NCBI RefSeq assembly: GCF_030814655.1
Contig: NZ_JAUSVK010000001.1
Location: forward strand, 1,197,501 to 1,261,500
DNA length: 64,000 nt
Reading direction: 5' to 3'
Source of the DNA: Labrys monachus
GTDB taxonomy: Bacteria; Pseudomonadota; Alphaproteobacteria; Rhizobiales; Labraceae
The translations under genes were made by a program, and so were the position numbers. The notes below the pieces were generated by a model. That model saw nothing but the letters and a program-made list of their open reading frames with translations, had not been told where the DNA came from and did not search any database. Positions 19,680 through 31,800 of this stretch are shown in pieces. Position 1 is the first letter of the stretch. Each line of letters opens with the position of its first letter.

Positions 19680-21848
19680 TCAGGCACTCGCCTGATCGTT
19701 CTGCAGGGACCACAAGCGGGCATAGAGGCCGCCTGGCTTGCCCAGGAGCTCGGCATGGCTGCCGATTTCGACGATGCGGCCGTCAGCCATGCCGACGATG
19801 CGGTTGCAGGGCCTGACCGCCGCCAGGCGGTGTGCGATGATGATCACCGTCCGGTTCTGGACGATCTGGCGCATGTTGGTCTGGATGACGCGTTCGCTTT
19901 CATAGTCGAGCGCCGACGTCGCCTCGTCGAAGATGAGGATGGGCGGATTGGTGGCGAGCGCACGGGCGATGGCGATACGCTGGCGTTGTCCGCCCGAGAG
20001 ATTGGCGCCGCGCTCCTCGATCACGGTGTCATAGCCCTGGGCGAGCTTGGCGATGAACTCGTCGGCGCCGGCAAGACGGGCGATGGCGATGACATTGGCG
20101 CGCGGAAGCGCCGGATTGGCGAAGGCGATGTTCTCGTGGATCGTCCGGTTGAACAGGAGATTTTCCTGCAGGACGACGCCGATCTGGCTGCGCAGCCAGG
20201 CGGGGTCGACCTGAGACAGGTCCATGCCGTCGAGCAGAATCTGTCCTTCCTCCGGCATGTAGAGCCGCTGGATCAGCTTGGTGAGGGTCGACTTGCCCGA
20301 ACCCGAGGCCCCGACGATGCCGATCACCTCACCGGGCCGGATCGACAGCGACACCGATTTGAGGACTTCCTGCGCCCCCGGACGGTAGCGGAAGGTGATA
20401 TTGCGCAGTTCGACCGCTCCCTTTGGCGTGGGGAGCACGAGACTCGTCTGCGGCGCGCGTTCGGTCGGCGTGTTCAGAATGTCGCCGAGCCGATCGATCG
20501 AGATCTGCACCTGTTGAAAATCCTGCCAGATCTGGGAGAGGCGCAGAACGGGCTGGACGGTTTGCCCGGCGATCATGTTGAAGGCGACGAGCGCGCCGAC
20601 CGACAATTCGCCGTCGATCACCGCCTTGGCGCCGAACAGGAGCAGGAGCGCGGTCGAGAGCTTGCTGAGATATTGAATGGCGTTCTGGCCGCCGGCGCTG
20701 AGCATGGTGGCATCGAAGGCCGTTCGAACATAGGCCGCGAGCCGTTCTGCCCATTGAGCCTGCATCACAGGCTCGACCGCGCCGGCCTTGACGGTGTGGA
20801 TACCGACGATCGCCTCCACCAGGAATTGCTGGCTGACAGCGCCGCGGTTGAATTTCTCCTTGATCATCTCGCGCAGGGAGGGCCGAACCAGGAAGCCGAT
20901 GAGGATATAGAGGGGGATCGATCCCACCACGATCAGCGTCAATTTCCAGGAATAGGCGTAGAGCACGGCAATGAAAACGACGGTGAATACGAGATCGATG
21001 GCCGAGAACAGCCCTTGCCCGGTCAGAAAATTGCGGATCGTCTCGAGTTCCCTGACGCGGGCGACCGTCTGCCCGGCCGAACGCGTCTCGAAATAGCCGA
21101 GCGGCAGCCGCAGCAAGTGCTGGAACAGTTTCTGTCCGAGCTCGACGTCGATACGATTGGTGGTGTGGGACAGGGCATAGCTGCGCAGATATTGCAGCGC
21201 GACATCGAACAAGCCGATGATGGCGATGCCGGCGACGAGAACGAACAGCGTCGAATAGCCCTTGTGGGTCAAGACCTTGTCGACGACGACCTGAAAGAAC
21301 AAGGGCGTGACCAGGGCGAAGATCTGCACGAACAGGGAAGCCAGCAGCACATGCGCCAGCGGTTCGCGGTAGCGCCAGATCGACGGCAGGAACCAGGCAA
21401 GGCCGAAGGTGCGGGGATCGGATCCCGCACCGCGGAGGCGGCGACCAACCAGGATGACCTGGGAACCGATCTCCTCGAGCAATGCCTCGACGGTCAGTTC
21501 CTTGTCGGTGCGGGTGACCGGATCAACCAGCCGAAACCTGCCGCTCGGATTCTTGCCGCCGAAGACGTGGAACGAACCATCCCTGATCCGAACAATGGCG
21601 GGAACAGGAATCGTTTCGAGCCGCTTGGCCGTGAGCTTGCCGACAATGCGGGCCTTGAGGCCGACGAGGCCGGCAGCCCGGACGAGATCGCGTTCGCCGG
21701 CGAGACGGCCGGTCAGCGCCAACTCCTTGGCGAGATGTTTCGGGTCGGCCGCAATTCTGAAAAAGGCGGCAATGCCGCAAAGCGCCCGCAGGCCTGAGTC
21801 GGGCTGCTCGGGCGGGGCATCGATCGTGCCGGAGCTGTCTACCGACAT
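19680..21848 (-). CDS. Type I secretion ABC exporter with C39-like domain (HlyB-like)
   Basis: Inner-membrane/ATPase subunit, 722 residues, normal for HlyB. The N-terminal 140 residues are a C39-like domain. Aligning SGLRALCGIAAFF with HlyB puts Ser18 where active peptidases have Cys, so it should bind rather than cleave substrate, as in RTX exporters. Six membrane helices follow (about 160-440). The ATPase has Walker A GASGSGKST, signature LSGGQRQRIAIARAL, Walker B ILIFDEATSALD and the switch His in IIIAHRL. It lies between a small gene and the HlyD gene on the same strand, downstream of the giant substrate. Confidence 0.95.
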   Translation of the reverse strand: MSVDSSGTIDAPPEQPDSGLRALCGIAAFFRIAADPKHLAKELALTGRLAGERDLVRAAGLVGLKARIVGKLTAKRLETIPVPAIVRIRDGSFHVFGGKNPSGRFRLVDPVTRTDKELTVEALLEEIGSQVILVGRRLRGAGSDPRTFGLAWFLPSIWRYREPLAHVLLASLFVQIFALVTPLFFQVVVDKVLTHKGYSTLFVLVAGIAIIGLFDVALQYLRSYALSHTTNRIDVELGQKLFQHLLRLPLGYFETRSAGQTVARVRELETIRNFLTGQGLFSAIDLVFTVVFIAVLYAYSWKLTLIVVGSIPLYILIGFLVRPSLREMIKEKFNRGAVSQQFLVEAIVGIHTVKAGAVEPVMQAQWAERLAAYVRTAFDATMLSAGGQNAIQYLSKLSTALLLLFGAKAVIDGELSVGALVAFNMIAGQTVQPVLRLSQIWQDFQQVQISIDRLGDILNTPTERAPQTSLVLPTPKGAVELRNITFRYRPGAQEVLKSVSLSIRPGEVIGIVGASGSGKSTLTKLIQRLYMPEEGQILLDGMDLSQVDPAWLRSQIGVVLQENLLFNRTIHENIAFANPALPRANVIAIARLAGADEFIAKLAQGYDTVIEERGANLSGGQRQRIAIARALATNPPILIFDEATSALDYESERVIQTNMRQIVQNRTVIIIAHRLAAVRPCNRIVGMADGRIVEIGSHAELLGKPGGLYARLWSLQNDQASA

Positions 21849-21984
21849 CCGTTATCCGAAGAAAAGACAGTGATCGTGTTCGTCGCTTCGACGACATGGC
21901 GCGTGACGGTGAATCTCTCCGGCAATTGGACAAGCAGCTTCGTGAGAGCTTGGCCGCGATACCGGTGCCGTGTCTTCATCCGCA

Positions 21985-22392
21985 TCATTGAGGATGGCCG
22001 TTCTTCGGGAGATGAAGATCGCTGGCTGTGCCGAAGCCAATGTCATGGATCTTGTCGAGAACCGATGCCTCAAAGGTCGCCGCGCCTGCCTGCGTCCATG
22101 GCGCCAGGAGGTTGATCCAATCGTCAAAAAAATGGTGGAGGGAAGGCTGGATGGAGTCTTGGAGGTTGGAGGCAAAGGACGCTACATCCGTCTCGATGGC
22201 GGCAATCGGTTGAGTTGCGGCAGGTGAATAGACGAAGCGATCCGCCCACCCGGCGGCGGCACCCAGCGCATGAGCCAAGCCAAGATCATCGGTCGACCCT
22301 TGCTGGGATGTTTGATCCACGTCATGGCCGATGGGCGCGTGGTTGACGTCGAGCAAGGCGAGAAGGCTTTGCGGTAAGGATTGATTCGACAT
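21985..22392 (-). CDS. Small protein of unknown function in the secretion operon
   Basis: About 135 residues from ATG 22392, lying in the same direction between the giant protein and the exporter. It is hydrophilic, with several Asp, Gln and His, and segments QSLLALLDVNHAPIGHDVD and SLHHFFDDWINLLAPW. It has no signal peptide and no recognisable family. The Shine-Dalgarno is weak, and 136 bp separate it from the exporter. Gene position fits a substrate-specific chaperone or regulator of secretion, but nothing in the sequence proves that. Confidence 0.5.
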   Translation of the reverse strand: MSNQSLPQSLLALLDVNHAPIGHDVDQTSQQGSTDDLGLAHALGAAAGWADRFVYSPAATQPIAAIETDVASFASNLQDSIQPSLHHFFDDWINLLAPWTQAGAATFEASVLDKIHDIGFGTASDLHLPKNGHPQ

Positions 22393-22518
22393 TGGAAACC
22401 CGATCACAACCTGAGGCAGAAATAGTGCCGGAAATTAAGCTGTCCAAATGGCTTCCCGCGGCCTGAATGGCGGCAGATGACACCGCGAGCGCCATCTGAC
22501 GTTTGCTTGGCGGAAATC

Positions 22519-22821
22519 TCAGGTGAAGTGGAAATTGCTTTGCTGCAGACTGGCCACCGTCGTGTTCTTCAACGTAATGCTGTCATTGGCATCGGCGGTT
22601 ATGATCACATCACTGCCGGATTGTGTCGAAGCGGCCAGAAGGTGAGCCCAATCGGCAAATACGGTATGATTGATATCAATCTGGTCGGCCGCCGTTCCGG
22701 ATGGCGTATAGCCGGTAACGGTGTCGTGGCCGAAACTCGGCGCGAACACGAAGGTATCGTTCCCTCCAGACAGGGAAACGGACGAGTCATGACCGATCGT
22801 GATCGTGTTGGCATCGCCGTT
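22519..22821 (-). other. C-terminal type I secretion signal of the giant protein
   Basis: Last about 100 residues: GNDTFVFAPSFGHDTVTGYT, then GTAADQIDINHTVFADWAHL, then a closing SITLKNTTVASLQQSNFHFT. This is the conserved end of many alphaproteobacterial type I substrates, rich in hydrophobic and small residues, poor in Lys, ending FxF plus one residue. Only one GGND nonapeptide-like element is present, so this is not a classical RTX block. Confidence 0.8.
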
Positions 22822-25800
22822 AACCGTCAAGCCAATATCGGTGCTGAGATTGATCGAGGTGTTCGAGGTGTCCAAACTTGCTGTCGTCACACTCGACCCT
22901 GTATTTGCCAAGCTTACAGCTTTGTCGAGTTGTGTGCCTGCGCCATCCAGGTCGGTAACGGTGTGAACGCGCAAGCCATCGGCCGCCACGGTCGTCACAT
23001 CTGACGTTACCTTGTCGAACGCGCCATCCCCGTCACTATCGACCGACGTTGTCTTCGACAGACCATCGGCCGTGATGGTCGAAACCGTTTCGTTTCGCAG
23101 CGAGCCGTCGGCATTCCTGTCCTGTACAGTCGTTGTGACTGAGTTATCCGCGTTCACGACCATAGCGGAGGTCTCAATGCTGTCGAAGACGCCGCTGCCG
23201 GTGCTGTCGGTCTGAATGGTCTTGTTTCGACCGTCCGCACTCGTCGTCGTCACCGTCTCATCAAGAAGTTTCCCCTCATAGCCGGTATCGATCACCGTCT
23301 CTGTTCGGCTGCCATCGGCGTTGACGATCACACCATCGGTCTCAACGCTATCGAGTTCGCTGGCTCCATTATAGGTGGTCGTGGTGGTCTTGCTCAGGCC
23401 GTCGGCGCTGGCGCTCACGACAATCTGGTTGATGGTGGAACCGTCCCTCGCAAAATTGGTAGTCACAGTCGTGCTTGAACCGTCTGCATTGACAACTTCG
23501 GTCGCTGAATAGTCGTCGATGCCATTGCCGTCGCGGTCGATATCGACCGTCTCGGTATGGCCATCGGCGCTCACCGTATTCACCGTCCTGTCCATGAGAG
23601 AGCCGTCGGCCTCGAAGTCGGATACGGTTTCCGTCGTCGAGCCGTCGGCATTGACTACCTTGTCGTCGGTTTGCGACCGATTGAAGGTGCCGTCGCCGGC
23701 ATCGTCATATTCGATGGTCCGATCCAACCCGTCGGCGCTCACCGTGACGATGTTCTCGAATGCTTCACTACCGTCCGTGTTGTCGCCGACGATATCCGTG
23801 GTCGTGGAGCCGTCGGCGTTGCTGACAACGCTCTGATGCACCAGATAGCCGCTGCTATCCTGTACCAGGGTGGCGTCGCCGACCTGCCCGGTCGTACCGT
23901 CTGCTTTGGTATAGGTACTGGTCGCATTGATGGCGGAGCCGTCGTTGAAGATCTCTCCGCTTCCGGTGGAACTGAGATTGATCGACGTGATGCCGAGCGA
24001 GTCCAGCGAGACGAGCTTGCCGTTGACCATGACCTTGAATTTTGTCCAGTCTGCGTCGCCATCGTCGAGCTCACCGTCATTGTTGGTATCGAACACATCC
24101 TTGAGCGCCTGCAGATCGCTTGTGGCGGTCGGGTCCCAGTCGGTAAAGACGTATTCGTCGCTTTGCGTGATCTGGCCGTCCCCATTGAGGTCGACAACCA
24201 GAACGCCATTTCCGGCACCCGCCCAGGCCGTCCGCTGCTGCGAGCCATCACCGCTGTTATCGACGAACTGAGTGGATGAAGACAGGGGCGTGATCGACAG
24301 GCCGTCGCCTGCAAGGTCGAGGATGACGGGCGTGGGCGATGAGCCCACGGTCGAACCATGGGACAGCACGGCATCCGGTGTCAGGGCACCTCCGTAAGGA
24401 GCCCAGTTGGAGCCGCCGCCGGGATAAAAGAACGTCATCATCTCGCCTTTAACCCCGTAACCCAGATTAACCTGGCCCCCGTTACTGAAATTGGCCTGTT
24501 CCTGAACGATGGAGCCGGCAGAGTTGTAGGTTTCTATCTCCCGTGTTGCGTTGGGATAGCCCGGAATGTTGTAGAGGAATATCTGGCGCGTTCCATCGGA
24601 AGAGGTAATGTCCTGCTTGGTCCAAACGCCCTGTGCTGTCGTTGTATTGATTGTCTTGTCGACCACTCCGCCACTTGCGTTAAGATCGGTGATCGTCTCC
24701 GTATGTGTGCCGTCGGCGTTTGTTACCCAGGTATCAATGTGACTGACATAGCCCGCGTTGGTGCTGTCTTCCCGGAGACTTGTTGTGAGCCCATCGGCGC
24801 TAACCGTCTCTGTCCCCGTAGCGATTACCGCCCCGCTCGCGTTTACATCCTGTATGGTCGCAATCTGCGAGCCATCGATCTGCTTTTGCCACACTTCGGT
24901 ATGCTCATACGTTCCGTTGCCATCATAATCGGATTGCACCGTCTTGGTGAGACCATCGGCACTCACGGTGATGATGCTCTTGGCCGGCACGGCCGAGTTC
25001 CAGAGCGTAACGCCAGCCACCGGCGAGGGGCTCGTGGTCCCGGCCGCTTTGATCAAGGTGACGCTGCTTCCCGCCTCCACCGTGATGGCTGCTGAGCTCG
25101 TCGTGATCTGATTGCCCGTGCCGCTGACGTCGATGACATCGCCTGTACCCGTAGCGTTGATCGTATTGTTTCCTTGCAACGTGATTGCGTCATTGTTGCC
25201 CGCGATCGTGCCGCCGGCACCGCTTTCGACCGTCACCGATCCGGCGCCGCCTGTCACCGACACCGTCTCTCCCGATCCGGTGATGTCGATGGTGTCGGTC
25301 GCACTCGACACCGTCACCGTGCCGGTCCCCTTCACCGTGACGGTGTCGTTGGTGCCGGTAAGGGTCAGAACGGCACCGTTTTCGACGGTCACCGCCGCGT
25401 TCGAAAGGCTCACGACGTTCCCGACGCCCGTAACATCGAGTGTGCCGCCACTTGCCGTCCCACTCAGCGTATCGCTGCCGCTCACTGTAATGGCGTCATT
25501 GGACCCGGAGAGCGCCGCGACGATGGACGCGCCCAGCTTCACTGTACCGTTCGACACGTTCGCCGTGTTGCTGGCGCCGCTGGCGATCGTCACCGTGGCG
25601 CCTGAGCCCGTGGCCGTGACATGGTTCGAGTTGCCGGCCACCGAGACCGTGCCGCCGCCGGCGACGTTGATGGTGTTGCTGGCGCCCGTCACCGTCGCGC
25701 CGCCGCTCGCCCCGACATTGATCGTCGCCGAGCCGACCGTCAGCGCATCGCCGGTGCCGTTCACGGTCACCGTGTCGCCGGTGCCCGACAGCGTCAGCGT

Positions 25801-28800
25801 CGCCCCGCCCTGGACCGTTACGCTGTCGCTGTTGCCCGTCACCGTGCCGCCGGCACCGGTCTCCACCGTCACCGTGCCCGAGCCGGGGGTGATCGTCACC
25901 GTCTCGCCGGCTCCGGTCATGTCGATGGTGTCGGTTGCGCTCGACACCGTCACCTTGCCTGCGCCGTTTACCCGCACCGTATCGTTGGTGCCCGTCAGCG
26001 TGAGCACGCCGCCCGTCTCGACCGTCACGGCCGAGTTGGAGAGCGTCGCCGTGTCGCCCGTGCCGGTGACGTCAAGCGTGTAACCCGTGCCGGTCACCGA
26101 CAGCGTGTCGCTGGTGCCTTCGATCAGCGCGTCGTTCGATCCCGACACCGTCAGCGACACCGAGCCGCCCAGGCCGACCGTGCCGTTCGACACGGTGACC
26201 GTGTCGCTGGCGCCGCTGGCGATCGTCACGGTGGCGCCCGGACCCGTCGCCGTGACATGGTTCGAGTTGCCGGCCACCGACACCGAGCCGCCGCCGGCGA
26301 CGTTGATGGTGTTGTTGGCGCCCGTCACCGTCGCGCCGCCGCTCGCCCCGACATTGATCGTCGCCGAGCCGACCGTCAGCGCATCGCCGGTGCCGTTCAC
26401 CGTTACCGTGTCGCCGGTGCCCGAGAGTGTCAGCGTCGCGCCGCCCTGGACCGTTACGCTGTCGCTGTTGCCCGTCACCGTGCCGCCGGCACCGGCCTCC
26501 ACCGTCACCGAGCCCGAGCCGGGGGTGATCGTCACCGTCTCGCCGGCGCCCGTCATGTCGATGGTGTCGGTCGCGCTCGACACCGTCACCTTGCCCGCGC
26601 CGTTCACCTTCACCGTATCGTTGGTGCCCGTCAGCGTGAGCACGCCGCCCGTCTCGACCGTCACGGCCGAGTTGGAGAGCGTCGCCGCATCGCCCGTGCC
26701 CGTGACGTCGAGTGTGTAGCCGGTGCTGGTGGTTGTCAGTGCGTCGTTCGTGCTCTCCTGGACAGCATTCCAGCTGCCGGTGACCGTAATTGTCGTGGAA
26801 CCGCCAAGGCTGAGTGAGCCGCCTGTGATCGTCGCAGTCTCGCCACTCCCGGTCATCGAAACGGTAGCGCCCGATCCTGAGACAACGACCGTATTGCTAT
26901 TGCCACTTGCGGCGAGGATGCCGTCACCCGTTATATTGATCGTATTATGCGTCCCGGAGACAGCGACACCGCCGCCTGCATCAATATTGATCACAGATGA
27001 ACTTGCGGTCAAGGTGTCGCCGACACCTTCGACATCGATGATGCTTCCGGTTCCTCCTGCTATGCTCAGGACGGCATTGCTGTCGAGATCGAAGATGTTG
27101 CCCGTGCCTGTGATCGAGGCTGTCTCACTGGCGTTGGCCAAACTGAGGACGTTGCCGTTCCCCGTGATCGTGGCTGTTCCGTTCGAATTTGCGACATTCG
27201 CCCGGACACCGTCGCCGAAAATGGTGGTCGCCGACGAAGCTATCCCGCCCGAGGTGGACGGAGCTTGCGTGGTGACCATTGAGGATGACCGACCGTTGGC
27301 GCTGACATTTATGACAACGGTCTGCTTCAACGAGCCGTCTTGGTTGAGATCGGTGATCGTCTCCGTGCGGCTGCCGTCGATCGCCTCTACCGACGTATCG
27401 ATGTGATTGATGACGCCGGAATTTTCGGAATCCTCCTTAAGCGTCGTGGTCAGGCCATCGGCACTGATGGTTTCGGTACCTTTTGCGATGACCACGCCGC
27501 TCGCATTGACGTCTTGAATGAGACCGACCTGGGAGCCATCAATTTGCGTATGCCAGGTCTCGGTATGTTCAAACGTCCCGTTGCCGTCATAATCGGACTG
27601 CACCGTCCGGGTGAATCCGTCGGCGCTGACTGTGGTGATTGTCTCCACAGCGATAGTCGGATTGATCGTGGTTACGCCAGAAGCCCCCGAAGCATTGGTA
27701 AGCGATTGCTTCATGGAATCGACCTGAAACGCAAGGGCAGCGTTCGTCGGATCGCTGCTTCTCAAAGCAGAAGTCCAAGTGACCAACCCCGGACTGGAAG
27801 AAAGCTCCAAGGCGATATTGGTAGAGACCGTACGTCCAGACCTCGAATCGATATAGGTATTCGGATTGGAAACAGTCGTCGTTGTTGATCCGTCGGGATT
27901 TTTTGTCACCGTCGTCGTTTTGTATGCCGTGCTATTGTAAGAGTACCCGGGGATTATGGTTGTCTCACCGGTATGAGGGTTCGTTGATTCAGATTGCGGA
28001 ACATTTGTCACCACGACAAATGGCTGCGTCGTTGTCTGTGTCCGCCCATCCGCGCTGACAGTCGTCGTAACGGTCTCCAAGTTGATCGGTGACATCGTCG
28101 TCGTACCGCCCCCCGTCGGAGCGGCATTGCCCGTGGCGCTTGCCACCGTCTGGTAACTATAGGCCTCGCTGGGAGGAGATGTGCCCCCGCCGGAAGCCGC
28201 TGTCGGGAAGGGAGCGTTCGTTCCCCCGAGTTGGCCGATCGCTGCGGCCAGATCCGATCTGAACTGCTGCTGATCGGCGTTCACGTAGGATGTCGTCACC
28301 CCGCTGGCGGACTTGGTACTCACCGCCGTGTCGGTAATAGAGTCGCTGGACGAGCCGTCCGCATTCAGCGTCACGGTTTCCGTACGCATGCGATCGACAA
28401 TGCCGTCGCCGTCGGTATCCCACAGGGTTGTCGTCACGAGGCCGTCGGCGCTGACTTCGACGACTTCCTGGTCCTGCTCGACGCCACTGGCGCCGAAGTC
28501 TGTCGTGATCCGGGTCGTACTCCCGTCCGCCGCTTTGATCGTCGCTTCGGTCTGGTCGACCTGTCCGTCTCCATTGGCGTCGCGGCTGATTTCAACGACA
28601 CTCTGATTGGCACTCGTTAGGGTAACCGTCTTATCCCTGAGCGATCCATCGGCATTGAAATGGCTGGTGGTGGCGGCGGTGGAGCCATCAGCCAGGGCGA
28701 CGCTGCTGTTATCGGTCGACTCGGTAAAGTTCCCTGTGCCGTTCGGATCCTTCTCTACGGTTGTGGAGAGGCCGTTGGCGCTGGTGACAATCACGGCCTT

Positions 28801-31800
28801 GGCAATGAGCGAGCCATCGGCATTCGTATCCGTGATCGTCTGCGTCTTGGAGCCGTCAGCGTTGACGACAGTGATATTGCTCGACAGCTGAGTGTAGGTG
28901 CCCGTCCCACCGGCATCGAGTTTACCGCTCTGAATCAGGCCGTCGGCACTGGTTGTGGTTTGGTATCGGCTGCTGAGCGTCCCGCCCGAATAGTTGCTGA
29001 CAGTCTCTGTTTTCGATCCATCCGTGTTCAGCACCGTCTGGTCGGTCTTGCTCTCTCCGAATGTTCCGGCACCGGCGAGATCCCATTGCGTCGTCGTGGT
29101 CAATCCGTCCGCGCTGGTGGTAATGACCTCCTGATCCTTGGCCGTCGCCGTATATGCCGGGTTGGCGGAGGTCGTGCTGCCACCGGTCAAGGTCGAATCG
29201 GTGATGGTCTCGACCTTTGAACCATCGGCATCGAGCACGGTGACGTCCGTCCTCTGCTCATCTGCCAGGCCGTCGCCGCTGGTGTCGATCTGAATTGTCT
29301 TGGAAAGACCGTTCGCGCTCACGGTTTCGGCCGTGGTATCGATCGAGCCCCAGCTGCGCCCCGTAATCGAGTGCACCGTCCCGTCCATGCTGACGGTCGT
29401 CACGGAACCGTCTGCGTTGGTCCTGGTGACGATGGTCTGATCGACAACGCCATCCCCGTTGATGTCCTTTTGAACGGTCTGGGTCAGCTGGTTTGCGCTG
29501 GTCGTGGTCGTCGTCTTGTCGTGCAAGCTGCCGTTCGCATTGAGGTCCGAGACGACCTCGACGGTCGAGCCGTCGGCATTCAGCGTCTTTACATCGGTCT
29601 CGGTCCGATCGAAAGTGCCGTCACCATTCGCGTCTGCCTGGATCGTTTTAGATAGTCCATTCGCGCTTGTGATGACGACCATCATGTCTTGCAGTGTGCC
29701 GTCGGCTCGAAAATCCGAGATCGTCTCCGTCTTCGAACCGTCGGCGTTGAGGGCGGTGACATCGCTCGATGATTGATCAACGGTGCCATTGCCGTCGAGA
29801 TCGGTCTGAACCGTCGTCGACAAGCCGGTGGCGCTCACGGTTCTGATGGACTTCGAAGTCGGATTTCCGCCGGTGTCGAACGTTGAAGTGGTCGTCGTCG
29901 TCGAACCATCCGCATTAACGACGGTCGTCTTGGTCTCATCCGTCGACCCGTCGCCATTGTTGTCGATCGTCGTCGTGACCGTTTTGCGATCAGCGCTCGT
30001 CACCGTGGCTCTCTTGTCCAAGAGAGTGCCGTTCGCGGCATAGTCCGTGATCGTCTCCGCGCGTGTTCCGTCGGCTCCTATGGAGACCACGTCCCATTTG
30101 GTATCCTCCGCCGTGCCGCCGCTACCGACATAGGACGCCACCGATTTCCACAAGCCATCGGCGCCTGTCGTCGTCACGGTCTGGTCGATAAGCGAGGTAC
30201 CGTCACCGTTGTAGGTCGAAACCGTTTGGGTTTTCGATCCGTCGGCATTGAGCGCTGTAACGTCTGTCGTCTCGCTGTCGAAAACGCCGTCACCATTCTG
30301 GTCCGTCTGCGTCATCGACCAGAGGCCGTTGCCGCTGGTGATCGTGACGGCTTTCGACAAAAGCGAGCCATTGCCGCTATATGCCGATATCGTCTCCGTT
30401 TTCGATCCGTCCGCGTTCAACACCGTGACGTCCGTGGTAGAACCATCGTAGGTTCCGTCACCTGTCACATCGGTCCCAATCGTCTTGCTGAGACCGTTGG
30501 CGCTGGTCGTGGTAACGGTCTTCGATTTCAAGGAGCCATCGGCATTCGTGTCGGTTGCCGTCAGCGTCGTCGAGCCATCGGCGTTTAGGACCGATATGTC
30601 CGTCTCGTCGACATGGCCGTCGCCGTTGCTGTCGATCGTCTCCGTGGTCGTCTTGTGATCCGCGCTGAGCGTGGTCACCGTCTGAGACAGCAGGGTGCCG
30701 TTGCCGCTCTTGACGGAGACCGTCTCGGTCCGACTGCCGTTCGTGTTCAGGACCACCGCATCCGTTGTCACCCGGTCGAACGCGCCGTCGCCGGTGACGT
30801 CCTGCTGGGCGGTTTGCGTCAGTCCGTTGGCGCTCGTCGTCGTCACGCTCTTGTCGATCAGCGATCCGTTGGCGCTGGTGTCGGTGAGGGTCTTGGTGCT
30901 CGAGCCATCGGCATTGACGAGCGTGACGCTTGTCTCGATCGCATCGTATGTGCCGTCGCCGTCGACATCCTTCTTCACCGTCATCGACAACCCGTCGGCG
31001 GAGGTCGTGCTCAATGTACGGCTGGTCAGCGTGCCATTGGCGCTGAAGTCGGAGACGGTCGTCGTCGAACCGGCGGCGTTCACGACGATCGTCTTGGTCT
31101 CGTCCGTCGCACCGTCTCCGTTCGCGTCCGTCGTCGTCGTGATCGTCTTGCCGTCCGCGCTCGTCACCGTCACGCTCTTGTCCAGAAGCGTGCCGTTGCC
31201 GCTGTAATCCGTGATCGTCTCCGTGCGCGAGCCATCCGCTCCGACAGCCGAGACGTCCCAATTGGTGTCCCGGGCGGTGCTGCTGCCGTCGAGATAATAT
31301 GCGACCGATTTCCACAAACCATCCGCGCTGATGGTGGTTGTGGTGGTATCCTCCAACGTGCCGTTTGCGCTTTCGTCTTGAACCGTTGTGGAAACCGAGC
31401 CGTCGGCATTCACGACGATGGAAGTCACCTCGACAAGATTGAAAACGCCGGAGCCCGAATTATCGATCTGAACCGTCTTGGAGCGGGCATCGGCACTCGT
31501 CGATGTTATCTTTTCCGATAACAAAGTTCCATCCGCGCTCTTCTCCGTCACCGTCTCCGTTCTGCTGCCGTCCCCATTCACGACAATCGTATCGACGTTT
31601 ATACGATCGAAAATGCCCGACCCGCTATCATCGGTCTGAGTTGTCTTCGTGAGCCCGTCCGCCGATGTCGTTACCAGCGCCTCACGTTCGGTCGAACCAT
31701 TGGGAGCTAGATATTTGGTCGTCGTACTTGTGGAACCATCGGAACTCGTAACGAAGATCTCGGATTGGTCGTAGACGCCGTCACCATTCTGATCCAACAG

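Noticed and set aside
19755-21797. A 680-codon plus-strand frame opposite the ABC exporter
   Set aside because: Highly charged low-information translation caused by high GC; the opposite strand has all ABC motifs.
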